Of a stretch of 23,790 nucleotides of DNA, positions 1 to 6,354 are shown piece by piece (positions within the stretch are counted from its first letter, which is position 1; every line of letters begins with the position of its first letter). The DNA lies in NCBI GenBank assembly GCA_036560485.1, contig DATBRC010000029.1:1-23790 (forward strand), given 5' to 3'. The DNA comes from DATBRC01 sp036560485. Lineage in GTDB: Bacteria; Pseudomonadota; Gammaproteobacteria; Burkholderiales; Burkholderiaceae_D. The position numbers and the translations under genes are program-made. The notes under the pieces were generated by a model that was not told where the DNA came from, searched no databases, and worked only from the letters and a program-made list of their open reading frames with translations.

Positions 1-204
1 AGGTGGCCAATTCGCTGCGCATGGGCCGTTGCAAGCGCTCTTGCCTGCTGGATCGGCATCAAACACATAAAGTGTCATACCTGCGCTATTGGTTACGACG
101 CCATCCACGATTTTGGTCGGTGCCTGGGCGCTAGCGATGGAAGCAAAACCTGCCAGTAATACGGTTACGAGTAAAGATGGCAATACGGAATGAAAATTTT
201 TCAT
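1..204 (-). CDS. Secreted repeat protein of the COG4315 / PF03640 type, C-terminal part outside the window
   Basis: The first 68 codons of a minus-strand gene are seen; the rest lies beyond base 1. Residues 1-26 form a signal peptide: a short basic start, a hydrophobic core, then a SIASA cleavage-like site. The mature part contains TLYVFDADPAGKSACNGPCA, which fits the Yx(F/W/Y)xxD repeat with following cysteines of the secreted repeat family PF03640. That family is found in the periplasm or on the surface, and its function is not established. The ATG is preceded by AAGAGGAC, a good ribosome binding site. These genes are often found with extracytoplasmic-function sigma factors in proteobacteria (from memory), and an ECF-like promoter lies upstream here. 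There is no lipobox cysteine at the cleavage site, so it is more likely soluble than a lipoprotein. Confidence 0.8.
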   Translation of the reverse strand, partial: MKNFHSVLPSLLVTVLLAGFASIASAQAPTKIVDGVVTNSAGMTLYVFDADPAGKSACNGPCAANWPP

Positions 205-253
205 ATAGTCCTCTTAGGTTGGTAACAAAGGCGCCGCAAGTGCAGCACATCAG

Positions 254-282
254 GTAAACAGCCGAGCCTGCCGATTTATTCC
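254..282 (-). promoter_or_regulatory. Candidate ECF-sigma promoter of the secreted repeat protein gene
   Basis: On the minus strand GGAATAAATCGG is followed after about ten bases by CTGTTTAC, ending about 50 bases before the start codon at 204. GGAATAA-type -35 boxes are used by several extracytoplasmic-function sigma groups. No sigma-70 promoter of comparable quality was seen here. This is inference from the motif only; no sigma factor gene is in the window. Confidence 0.35.
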
Positions 283-427
283 ATCAAATCCAAAATAAAA
301 TTCAGCTCGGTGAGACCTGATCAAAGATAGTATCCCAAACAGCGCCCGTACCCAGCAAATCAGCAGAAAGGCTTGATTGCGGCATATCATTCTTTTGCAT
401 GCCAACCTTTTCAATCATACAAAAACA

Positions 428-453
428 AAAAGGGTGGCTTGCGCCACCCTTTT
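428..453 (-). terminator. Intrinsic terminator after the cytochrome c4 gene
   Basis: A perfect 11-base-pair stem (428-438 with 443-453) closes a four-base loop. On the minus strand it ends in a run of T interrupted by one G. It begins 25 bases after the cytochrome stop codon and separates that gene from the secreted repeat protein gene. Confidence 0.9.
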
Positions 454-478
454 AATTTTACCAACTGCTTATGATCGA

Positions 479-1162
479 CTATCTCAAGCCAGCAACATAG
501 TCCGCCACTGCCTGGATTTCATCATCAGACAGACGCTTGGCAATAGTCGCCATTTGCGGGCTGTTTTTACGGGCACCAGAGCGGAAATTGGTCAATTGCG
601 CTGCCGTATACTCTTGATGCTGACTACCGATGCGAGGAAATTGTGTAGGAATACCGGCACCGTCCGGGCTATGGCAGCCGGCGCAGGCAGGTACATTCTT
701 TTCTGCGATACCGGCACGGAAAATCTTTTTGCCGATTTCAACGGTATCTTTGTTTTTTGCTGCGCCAGGCTTGAGCGTTTGCGCATTCAGATAAGCAGCA
801 ATATTTTTTGCTTCGTCGTCGGTCAAAGCTTTTGCAATTGGACTCATCACAGGATTATTGCGCTCTGTAGCCTTATCAGCACCTTTGAAATTGTTCAATT
901 GCTTGACAATATAAGCTTCATGTTGCGCAGCCAGTTTTGGATTTTGCACGATCGTCGAATTGCCCGCTGCGCCATGGCAGGAGACACATGCTGGAATGCC
1001 GCGAGCAGCATCGCCGGTTGAATATAATGCTTCGCCTTTGGCAGGATCTGCTTTTGCGGCAGCCGCTTCGGCTTTTTTCTCTTCTGCTGCGATCGTCAAT
1101 GAAGACACCGCTAACAGCGCGACAAATACTGAATTCACAAATGGTAAGAACGCACGTTTCAT
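479..1162 (-). CDS. Periplasmic diheme cytochrome c4
   Basis: This 227-residue exported cytochrome carries electrons in the periplasm, in this family usually towards terminal oxidases. Residues 1-26 are a signal peptide. Two similar cytochrome c domains follow, with heme sites CVSCH (59-63) and CAGCH (160-164). The likely axial methionines are M106 (NNPVMSP) and M204 (NSPQMAT). Duplicated domains of about 90 residues and this length match cytochrome c4. The open frame continues upstream to 1465, but that stretch overlaps engB and lacks a signal peptide at its start, so the ATG at 1162 is chosen; its weak ribosome site is CAGGGTG. The gene diverges from engB, a pairing also known in Pseudomonas, and has its own terminator. 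Confidence 0.92.
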   Translation of the reverse strand: MKRAFLPFVNSVFVALLAVSSLTIAAEEKKAEAAAAKADPAKGEALYSTGDAARGIPACVSCHGAAGNSTIVQNPKLAAQHEAYIVKQLNNFKGADKATERNNPVMSPIAKALTDDEAKNIAAYLNAQTLKPGAAKNKDTVEIGKKIFRAGIAEKNVPACAGCHSPDGAGIPTQFPRIGSQHQEYTAAQLTNFRSGARKNSPQMATIAKRLSDDEIQAVADYVAGLR

Positions 1163-1270
1163 TAAAACACCCTGAGACTTGATTTTAAAATTCTGCCCTG
1201 ATGGCGGAGGTCTTTCTGCTATGCTGTGAGGCTTCGCCGCTGTGATACCGGATGCTGTTACGCAACCCCG

Positions 1271-1282
1271 TATTGTACAATA
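1271..1282. promoter_or_regulatory. Perfect palindrome TATTGTACAATA in the engB/cytochrome divergent region
   Basis: A perfect 12-base palindrome lies 47 bases before the engB start. Each strand of it reads TACAAT, a fair sigma-70 -10 box, so it could be the engB -10 region (no good -35 box is seen), an operator, or both. The rest of the 166-base divergent gap shows no other clear signal. Confidence 0.35.
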
Positions 1283-1328
1283 GCTTTCTGGCATTTTCGC
1301 CCCCTTTGCTGCATTTTCTGTTGATCCT

Positions 1329-2054
1329 ATGTCCTTACTTTGGCAAGCCCGCTTCTTCACCACGGTGAACCATCTCCGTGATTTGCCAAACACGCAAGTT
1401 CCTGAAATTGCTTTTGCCGGCCGTTCCAACGCGGGAAAATCGACCGCGATCAATATTTTGTGCAATCAGAAAAAGCTTGCATTTGCATCTAAAACACCCG
1501 GGCGTACGCAGCATATCAACTATTTCTCGATTGGCGGCGCCCATGTCGGCCAGCACCGCAAGGACGAAACCAAAGTCGATGAAATCCGCGCCTTGCTGGT
1601 CGATTTGCCCGGCTATGGCTATGCAGAAGTTTCCGGTTCGGCCAAACTGCACTGGCAGGAATTACTAGGCGATTATGTACAAAGGCGCACGCAACTAGCA
1701 GCGTTGGTGCTGATTATGGATGCGCGCAGACCATTCACCGATCTCGATATCCAAATGCTGGAATGGTTTGCACCTAGCGGCAAGCCTATCCATTGCATCC
1801 TGACTAAAGCCGACAAGTTGAATCGTAATGACGCTACCAATGCATTACGTCAGGCGAAAAGCGTATTAGAGAGTTATGTTGACGACAATGGACAGCCTTT
1901 CCCATTCACGGTTCAGTTATTTTCCGCATTAAAGCGCATCGGTCTGGATGAAGCGAATGACAAAATTCTGGAACTGGTCGGATTGTTGGAAGAAGAGCCA
2001 AGCCATGATGCTGGCAAGGAAGCAGGAAATGATCGTCCTGCCGAGTCAGTCTAA
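1329..2054 (+). CDS. engB: Ribosome-assembly GTPase EngB (YsxC/YihA)
   Basis: This 241-residue cytoplasmic GTPase belongs to the TRAFAC/Era-like class and is required for late assembly of the large ribosomal subunit. The GTPase motifs are all present: G1 GRSNAGKS (31-38), G2 region TPGRTQ (56-61), G3 DLPGYG (92-97), G4 TKAD (159-162) and G5 SA (199-200). The loop between G2 and G3 (about 69-88) is longer than in E. coli. The C-terminal tail after about 222 is acidic and probably disordered. The Shine-Dalgarno is weak, and the start is chosen by the family N-terminus (QARFFTTVNHLRDLP). No intrinsic terminator follows on the plus strand; the hairpin at 2133-2159 has no downstream T-run in this direction. 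Confidence 0.95.
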   Translation: MSLLWQARFFTTVNHLRDLPNTQVPEIAFAGRSNAGKSTAINILCNQKKLAFASKTPGRTQHINYFSIGGAHVGQHRKDETKVDEIRALLVDLPGYGYAEVSGSAKLHWQELLGDYVQRRTQLAALVLIMDARRPFTDLDIQMLEWFAPSGKPIHCILTKADKLNRNDATNALRQAKSVLESYVDDNGQPFPFTVQLFSALKRIGLDEANDKILELVGLLEEEPSHDAGKEAGNDRPAESV

Positions 2055-2121
2055 TTTTTCAATTCGGAAATTTTCAAGATCACACAACTTGAAGCATGTC
2101 CCTGACTAAAGCAAATCGCAG

Positions 2122-2275
2122 CACAAAAAAAAGCCCTGAAGAAAGGGGTTCTTCAGGGCAGTAACGCCGCATCGTATTAAACAATCCGGCCCCGCTCAGG
2201 GAGGAGAAGCGGGGGGTGAATAAATCACCCATTGCTAAGATGCCCTCTCCAGTAGAAAGTTCAGTTATTTTTGAG
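2122..2275 (-). ncRNA. Candidate small RNA with three hairpins and an anti-Shine-Dalgarno loop
   Basis: No gene lies on the minus strand here, yet a strong minus-strand terminator ends the region. In transcript order the minus strand forms a hairpin GGGTGA/TCACCC (2230-2214), a hairpin CCCCGCT/AGCGGGG (2214-2190) with loop TCTCCTCCCTG, a spacer of about 30 bases, and the terminator. The CU-rich loop is complementary to Shine-Dalgarno sequences, as in many trans-acting small RNAs. The 5' end is uncertain. A TATAAC box (2288-2283) would place it near 2275, but no good -35 box is seen. I do not recognise it as 6S, SRP RNA or tmRNA. The alternative is that it only blocks antisense transcription. 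Confidence 0.4.
2125..2159 (-). terminator. Minus-strand intrinsic terminator between engB and hemB
   Basis: A perfect 11-base-pair GC-rich stem (2133-2143 with 2149-2159) closes a five-base loop. On the minus strand it is followed by eight T (2132-2125). In the plus direction the stem is followed by AGTAACGCC, so it is not a normal terminator for engB. Confidence 0.8.
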
Positions 2276-2299
2276 CGTTCTCGTTATAGAATTCATTTT

Positions 2300-2305
2300 T
2301 ATACT
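2300..2305 (+). promoter_or_regulatory. Possible -10 box of hemB
   Basis: TATACT lies 18 bases before the hemB start, with no clear -35 box 17 bases upstream. If used, the leader would be about ten bases and would leave little room for a ribosome binding site. No purine-rich site is visible before the hemB start. Confidence 0.3.
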
Positions 2306-2322
2306 GTAGTTCTCTGATCGAT

Positions 2323-3336
2323 ATGCCAAATTCTCTTAAAAACGCGCAATTTCCCGCCGTACGCATGCGCCGCATGCGTAAAGATGCATTTTCCCGTGCC
2401 ATGATGCGTGAGAATGCGGTGACGCCATCCGATTTAATTTATCCGGTGTTCATTCTGGATGGAAAGAATCAACGCGAAAAAATCTCTTCCATGCCAGGTG
2501 TCGAGCGTCTGTCAGTCGACTTGTTACTTTCTGTAGCAGAAGATTGCGTCGCACTTGGCATTCCAGTCATCGCTCTCTTCCCTGTCATCAATCCAACATT
2601 AAAAACGCCGGATGGCATTGAAGCGACCAACCCCGACGGACTGGTCCCACGTGCGGTACGCGAACTGAAACAAAGATTTCCCGAACTGGGGATTTTGACC
2701 GATGTAGCACTCGATCCCTATACCAGCCACGGGCAAGATGGTGTAATCAATGCGGACGGTTATGTGCTCAATGATGAAACCTGTGCTTTGCTAATAAAAC
2801 AGGCATTAACGCAAGCCCAAGCAGGTGTCGATATCGTTGCGCCCTCCGACATGATGGATGGACGTATCGGTGCTATTCGTGGCGCCCTGGAAGCACAACA
2901 TCATATTTACACACGCATCATGGCGTATTCCGCCAAATATGCGTCCGCGTTTTATGGCCCGTTCCGGGAAGCAGTCGGCTCTGCAAGCAACTTAGGCAAG
3001 AGCGATAAAAACACTTATCAGATGGATCCTGCCAATAGCGATGAAGCGTTGCGTGAGGTCGCACTCGATATTGCTGAAGGCGCAGATATGGTGATGGTGA
3101 AACCCGGCATGCCTTATCTCGATATCGTGCGACGCGTCAAAGATGAGTTCAAAGTCCCCACCTTCGCCTATCAAGTCAGTGGCGAATACGCGATGCTCAA
3201 GGCAGCGTCAAAAAATGGCTGGATTGATCATGACAAGGCAATGATGGAAGCGATGCTGGCATTCAAGCGTGCGGGTGCAGATGGCGTGTTGACTTATTTT
3301 GCGCGTGACATTGCTCGGCTTTTAAAGCTTGGGTAG
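2323..3336 (+). CDS. hemB: Delta-aminolevulinic acid dehydratase (porphobilinogen synthase), Mg-type
   Basis: HemB joins two 5-aminolevulinate molecules into porphobilinogen, an early common step of heme biosynthesis, in the cytosol. The protein has 337 residues. The two active-site lysines are K205 (MAYSAKYASAFYGPFR) and K260 (MVMVKPGMPYLD). Where zinc enzymes have three cysteines, this protein reads DPYTSHGQDG (131-140) with aspartates. That is the magnesium-type arrangement described for Pseudomonas aeruginosa, with the same residue numbers as I recall them. The start has no visible Shine-Dalgarno; in-frame methionines at 15, 18, 27 and 28 would remove part of the conserved N-terminal arm. 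The shared terminator at 3361-3392 ends it. Confidence 0.96.
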   Translation: MPNSLKNAQFPAVRMRRMRKDAFSRAMMRENAVTPSDLIYPVFILDGKNQREKISSMPGVERLSVDLLLSVAEDCVALGIPVIALFPVINPTLKTPDGIEATNPDGLVPRAVRELKQRFPELGILTDVALDPYTSHGQDGVINADGYVLNDETCALLIKQALTQAQAGVDIVAPSDMMDGRIGAIRGALEAQHHIYTRIMAYSAKYASAFYGPFREAVGSASNLGKSDKNTYQMDPANSDEALREVALDIAEGADMVMVKPGMPYLDIVRRVKDEFKVPTFAYQVSGEYAMLKAASKNGWIDHDKAMMEAMLAFKRAGADGVLTYFARDIARLLKLG

Positions 3337-3360
3337 CCTTCATAAAATTAATAGCCATAA

Positions 3361-3392
3361 AAAAATCGCCCAAGTAAAATTGGGCGATTTTT
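3361..3392. terminator. Bidirectional terminator between hemB and the peroxiredoxin gene
   Basis: A perfect 13-base-pair stem AAAAATCGCCCAA / TTGGGCGATTTTT with a six-base loop lies between two converging genes. Each strand reads into a T-run, so it can stop transcription both ways. Confidence 0.92.
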
Positions 3393-3402
3393 ATTGCCTT
3401 AC

Positions 3403-4041
3403 TTATTTATTCGGTTGCGGCGTCATGCGCAAATACGGTCTCGGTGCAACATAACCTTTTGGAAATTTTTGCTTGAGGACTGCCTCGTCCTGAATCGATA
3501 ACGGAATAATCACGTCATCGCCATCTCGCCAATTGCCCGGTGTGGCGACGGTATAGTTATCGGTCAATTGCAACGCATCAATTACACGCAACACTTCATC
3601 GAAATTGCGACCTGTGCTCATTGGATACGTGATCATCAATCGCACTTTCTTCTTTGGATCAATTACGAACAACGAACGCACTGTCATGGTTTCCGATTGA
3701 TTCGGATGGATCATGTCATACAAGGCCGCTACTTTTTTATCAGCATCGGCAATGATAGGGAAACCCACAACAGTTTTCTGCGTCTCCTCGATATCCTTGA
3801 TCCAGTTCACATGCTTGTCAGCCGGATCAACTGATAACGCAATTGCTTTCACATTGCGTTTGTCAAATTCGGATTTAAGTTTTGCTGTTAGTCCGAGCTC
3901 GGTGGTGCAAACAGGCGTGAAATCAGCTGGATGGGAAAACAAAACCACCCATGAATCGCCAGCCCATTCATAAAACCTGATCTTGCCGATTGAAGAATCT
4001 TGCTCAAAATCAGGTGCGGTATCACCCAAGCGTAACGTCAT
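3403..4041 (-). CDS. 1-Cys peroxiredoxin (Prx6 type)
   Basis: This 212-residue thiol peroxidase reduces hydrogen peroxide and organic hydroperoxides in the cytosol. The peroxidatic cysteine is C45 in PADFTPVCTTEL, and it is the only cysteine in the protein, so it is a true 1-Cys enzyme. The Prx6-type C-terminal part is present (STGRNFDEVLRVIDALQ, then ATPGNWRDGDDVI). Pseudomonas LsfA is a protein of the same type and length. An ATG seven codons upstream is possible, but the ATG at 4041 has GAGGAG six bases ahead and starts with the family pattern MTLRLGDTAPDF, so it is preferred. The gene has its own promoter flanked by direct repeats, and it lies downstream of dsbD on the same strand. Confidence 0.93.
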   Translation of the reverse strand: MTLRLGDTAPDFEQDSSIGKIRFYEWAGDSWVVLFSHPADFTPVCTTELGLTAKLKSEFDKRNVKAIALSVDPADKHVNWIKDIEETQKTVVGFPIIADADKKVAALYDMIHPNQSETMTVRSLFVIDPKKKVRLMITYPMSTGRNFDEVLRVIDALQLTDNYTVATPGNWRDGDDVIIPLSIQDEAVLKQKFPKGYVAPRPYLRMTPQPNK

Positions 4042-4062
4042 GATCTTCTCCTCTTTTTTCAT

Positions 4063-4120
4063 CGATAAAAATCAACTATAGGAGATCATTGACAAGCATT
4101 CAACGATTTTTATCAACTAT
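4063..4120. repeat. Pair of 17-base direct repeats CGAT-N4-ATCAACTAT around the peroxiredoxin promoter
   Basis: Copies lie at 4063-4079 (central AAAA) and 4104-4120 (central TTTT) and are otherwise identical. They are 41 bases apart, close to four helical turns. One covers the -10 box and start point; the other lies just upstream of the -35 box. Inside each copy, GAT-N4-ATC is an inverted repeat. This arrangement suits binding by a dimeric regulator. The spacing does not match the published four-element OxyR site, so the regulator is unknown. Confidence 0.55.
4075..4103 (-). promoter_or_regulatory. Sigma-70 promoter of the peroxiredoxin gene
   Basis: On the minus strand the -35 box TTGAAT (4103-4098), a 17-base spacer and the -10 box TATAGT (4080-4075) put the transcript start near 4068. 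The leader would be about 27 bases and contain the GAGGAG site. Confidence 0.65.
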
Positions 4121-4146
4121 CTACATCACATATTGTTATGTAGCTT

Positions 4147-6000
4147 TCACATCGCAAGTGAAAGTGATTGAGAGAATTTCTCAGCATCCTGATAGCCAAT
4201 CACGCGTGCACCCTGTACTTCACGACCTTGCTTGTCGAAAAAAATAATCCCGGGTGGACCGAACAATTGAAAGCGTTTAAGCAAGGCTTTGTCGTCAGCA
4301 TTATTAGCGGTGACATCGACTTGCAACAGCACGACATTGGCCAATTGCGATTGCACGCGTGCATCGGTAAAGGTTAACTTTTCCATCTCCTTACAAGACA
4401 CGCACCAGTCGGCATAGAAGTCGAACATCACGACTTTGCCTTTCGCTTGTGCGATGGCAGCATCCAATTCCGCATTCGATTTGACCCGTACGAATTGAAC
4501 CTGCTTTGCCTGACTTTGAGTAAATTGCGCCAACGGGGCAAACACATCTCGGCCACCTGTACTGACGCCAACCAATTCGATCAAACCTATGGCAGCAAAC
4601 ATCACACCGAACGCCTTAGAAACCCAATGCGCTTTTTGGCTTGACAGCAAATAAACGCTATAGCCGATAAACAATGCCGCCCAGCCAAACATCTGTACTG
4701 CTACCTGAATGACTGGCGACACAATCCACAATGCCATTCCCAACATCAATACGCCGAAGAAATGCTTGACTCCTTCCATCCAAGCACCGGCACGAGGCAA
4801 AATTTCACCTGCGGACAGGCCAACCAGTAGCAATGGAACGCTCATACCAACTGCCATGAAAAACAATGCACTGCCGCCAATTACGACGTCACGTGTTTGA
4901 CTGATGTAGACCAGAGCGCCTGCCAAAGGCGCTGCCACACATGGTCCAATAATCAATGCAGAGATAGCACCCATGACAAAGACGCCGACTAACTTACCAG
5001 CCTTTTGTTTCTCAGAGGTTTGGGTTAGCTTGTGCTGGATCGACGCCGGGGCTTGCAAGTGATACACATCAAACATCGAGAGCGCCAACAGCACCATCAA
5101 GATTGCAAAGGTGCTCAAGATCCACGGATTTTGCAAAGCGGCCGACAAGCCCTCGCCAATCAAACCAGCGGCAATACCAAGAGCTGTGTATATCAATGCC
5201 ATGCCCAAAGCGTAAGTTGCCGACAAAGTGAATCCGCGTGCGCGGCTCACTTGTATGCCTTCACCAACGATAATGAATGACAGAATCGGCACCATCGGTA
5301 ATACGCATGGCGTAAAAGCCAAGCCTAATCCCAGCAATAGAAACAAAGGCAGGATGATCAGCAGCTTGCCACTTTTAAGAGCGCCATCAATCTTTCCCAT
5401 ATCCGAATCCGCTGCAGCAGCAGGCGCCGCTTCAGTGTTCATGTCCTTGGCGATCGGTGCAATCGATTGGTTCGGCACACTTTGTGCCGGCTGGTTTATT
5501 AGCGAATGTGAATTCAAATCGCTTTGTATCGAATCAATTGCGGTCTGCAATCCTTTGCTTGATGTAGGACTAAGCTTGGTCTCGGAATCCATCGGTGCAT
5601 AGCACAATCCCTTGTCAGCACAACCTTGACCGGTTGAGGTGAATGTAAATGGTGCGCTGGCATCGACAGGCATCTTGATCGTTACGGAATGGCGATAGGT
5701 CTCTACATTCTTTTTAAAGGTATCGTCGAATTTCACTTTCCCTTGAGGGAAAACCGCGCCTCCCAATTTGGCACCATCCGCCTTGAAATGGAAACGCTCG
5801 CGATACATGTAATATCCCTCGGCGATGATATACGTCACCTCGATGGTCTTTGCATCTGCCATTCTGGCCGAAAACTTGAATGCTTCTTCAGGCTGCAAGT
5901 ATTCATCGGCCGCATGAGTAAACTGCGACATCAATCCAAGTAACACGATTAAAAAAATGCGCTGCATGTAGAACAACATTTGATTTGGTCTTTTAAACAT
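4147..6000 (-). CDS. dsbD: Thiol:disulfide interchange protein DsbD
   Basis: DsbD passes electrons from cytosolic thioredoxin across the inner membrane to periplasmic disulfide isomerases and cytochrome c maturation proteins. The protein has 617 residues. A signal peptide ends near residue 30. The N-terminal immunoglobulin-like domain carries C127 and C133 (GQGCADKGLCYAP). A low-complexity linker (about 165-205) leads to the eight-helix membrane domain with C232 (FTPCVLPMVP) and C354 (IIGPCVAAPL). The C-terminal thioredoxin-like domain has CVSC (533-536). All three cysteine pairs are present, so it should be active. The start overlaps the end of cutA by 8 bases; Met 8 and Met 12 are alternative starts. 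The cytochrome c4 gene nearby needs this pathway. No T-tailed terminator follows, so reading into the peroxiredoxin gene is possible. Confidence 0.96.
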   Translation of the reverse strand: MFKRPNQMLFYMQRIFLIVLLGLMSQFTHAADEYLQPEEAFKFSARMADAKTIEVTYIIAEGYYMYRERFHFKADGAKLGGAVFPQGKVKFDDTFKKNVETYRHSVTIKMPVDASAPFTFTSTGQGCADKGLCYAPMDSETKLSPTSSKGLQTAIDSIQSDLNSHSLINQPAQSVPNQSIAPIAKDMNTEAAPAAAADSDMGKIDGALKSGKLLIILPLFLLLGLGLAFTPCVLPMVPILSFIIVGEGIQVSRARGFTLSATYALGMALIYTALGIAAGLIGEGLSAALQNPWILSTFAILMVLLALSMFDVYHLQAPASIQHKLTQTSEKQKAGKLVGVFVMGAISALIIGPCVAAPLAGALVYISQTRDVVIGGSALFFMAVGMSVPLLLVGLSAGEILPRAGAWMEGVKHFFGVLMLGMALWIVSPVIQVAVQMFGWAALFIGYSVYLLSSQKAHWVSKAFGVMFAAIGLIELVGVSTGGRDVFAPLAQFTQSQAKQVQFVRVKSNAELDAAIAQAKGKVVMFDFYADWCVSCKEMEKLTFTDARVQSQLANVVLLQVDVTANNADDKALLKRFQLFGPPGIIFFDKQGREVQGARVIGYQDAEKFSQSLSLAM

Positions 6001-6334
6001 TTACATCTTTCTTTGTTTCTTGCGCAATCCAGTCAAGGTAATCGGGCAGTGCTTCTACAATTGGCAATGCAATAATTTCAGGCACTTGATACGGATGATT
6101 TCCTTTAATCGCCGATTCAATTTCCGCATATCGGGCATGCGTTGTTTTAATCATCACAGTTATTTCGTTTGCTTCTTCATTTTCACCCTGCCATCGATAG
6201 ACTGATTGCACACCGGGCAGAATATTGACACACGCCGCCAGTTTCAATTCAACCAATTGCCGTGCCAACGCATGCGCGCTCTGCACATCGGGCATATTCG
6301 TTAAAATCAAGATCGCTTTTTCCATAGTCGCCAT
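5993..6334 (-). CDS. cutA: Divalent-cation tolerance protein CutA1
   Basis: This 113-residue protein belongs to the CutA1 family, small trimeric proteins with a fold like the PII signalling proteins. They were first linked to copper tolerance in E. coli, and their exact role is still unclear. Family features seen are TNMPD near the start, ARQLVELKLAACVNI, the SVYRWQGE segment, and the C-terminal HPYQVPEIIALPI. It overlaps dsbD by 8 bases and lies 20 bases after the ABC permease, so it is probably in one transcript with them; cutA next to dsbD is also known in E. coli. The start may be the ATG at 6334 or the one three codons later. Neither has a strong ribosome site. Confidence 0.94.
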   Translation of the reverse strand: MATMEKAILILTNMPDVQSAHALARQLVELKLAACVNILPGVQSVYRWQGENEEANEITVMIKTTHARYAEIESAIKGNHPYQVPEIIALPIVEALPDYLDWIAQETKKDVNV

Positions 6335-6354
6335 TTCAATCCAAAGCTTACTAC

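Noticed and set aside
377..1021. Plus-strand open frame of 214 codons opposite the cytochrome gene
   Set aside because: It crosses the terminator hairpin and lies antisense to a clear cytochrome c4; no start signal or family pattern.
1177..1196. FNR/Anr box before the cytochrome gene (TTGATTTTAAAATTC)
   Set aside because: Only one half-site TTGAT is good; the second half does not match ATCAA.
1229..1237. Third copy of the GGCTTCG start motif in the divergent engB/cytochrome region
   Set aside because: No TTGCAA-N17 promoter accompanies it, and a seven-base match is expected by chance.
1163..1465. N-terminal extension of the cytochrome c4 reading frame up to 1465
   Set aside because: It overlaps engB head to head, has no ribosome site, and would bury the clear signal peptide that starts at 1162.
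2133..2159. Terminator of engB
   Set aside because: In the plus direction the stem is followed by AGTAACGCC, not T; the T-run is on the other strand.
2055..2322. Riboswitch in the hemB leader
   Set aside because: No known riboswitch core was recognised, and the likely hemB promoter lies downstream of the hairpins, so they would not be in its leader.
4063..4120. OxyR binding site at the peroxiredoxin promoter
   Set aside because: ATAG elements are present in the repeats, but the four-element pattern at ten-base spacing of OxyR is not met; kept as an unassigned repeat pair.
4121..4164. Hairpins CTACAT/ATGTAG and CTTTCAC/GTGAAAG as terminator of dsbD
   Set aside because: The stems are short and AT-rich, one lies over the stop codon, and no T-run follows on the minus strand.
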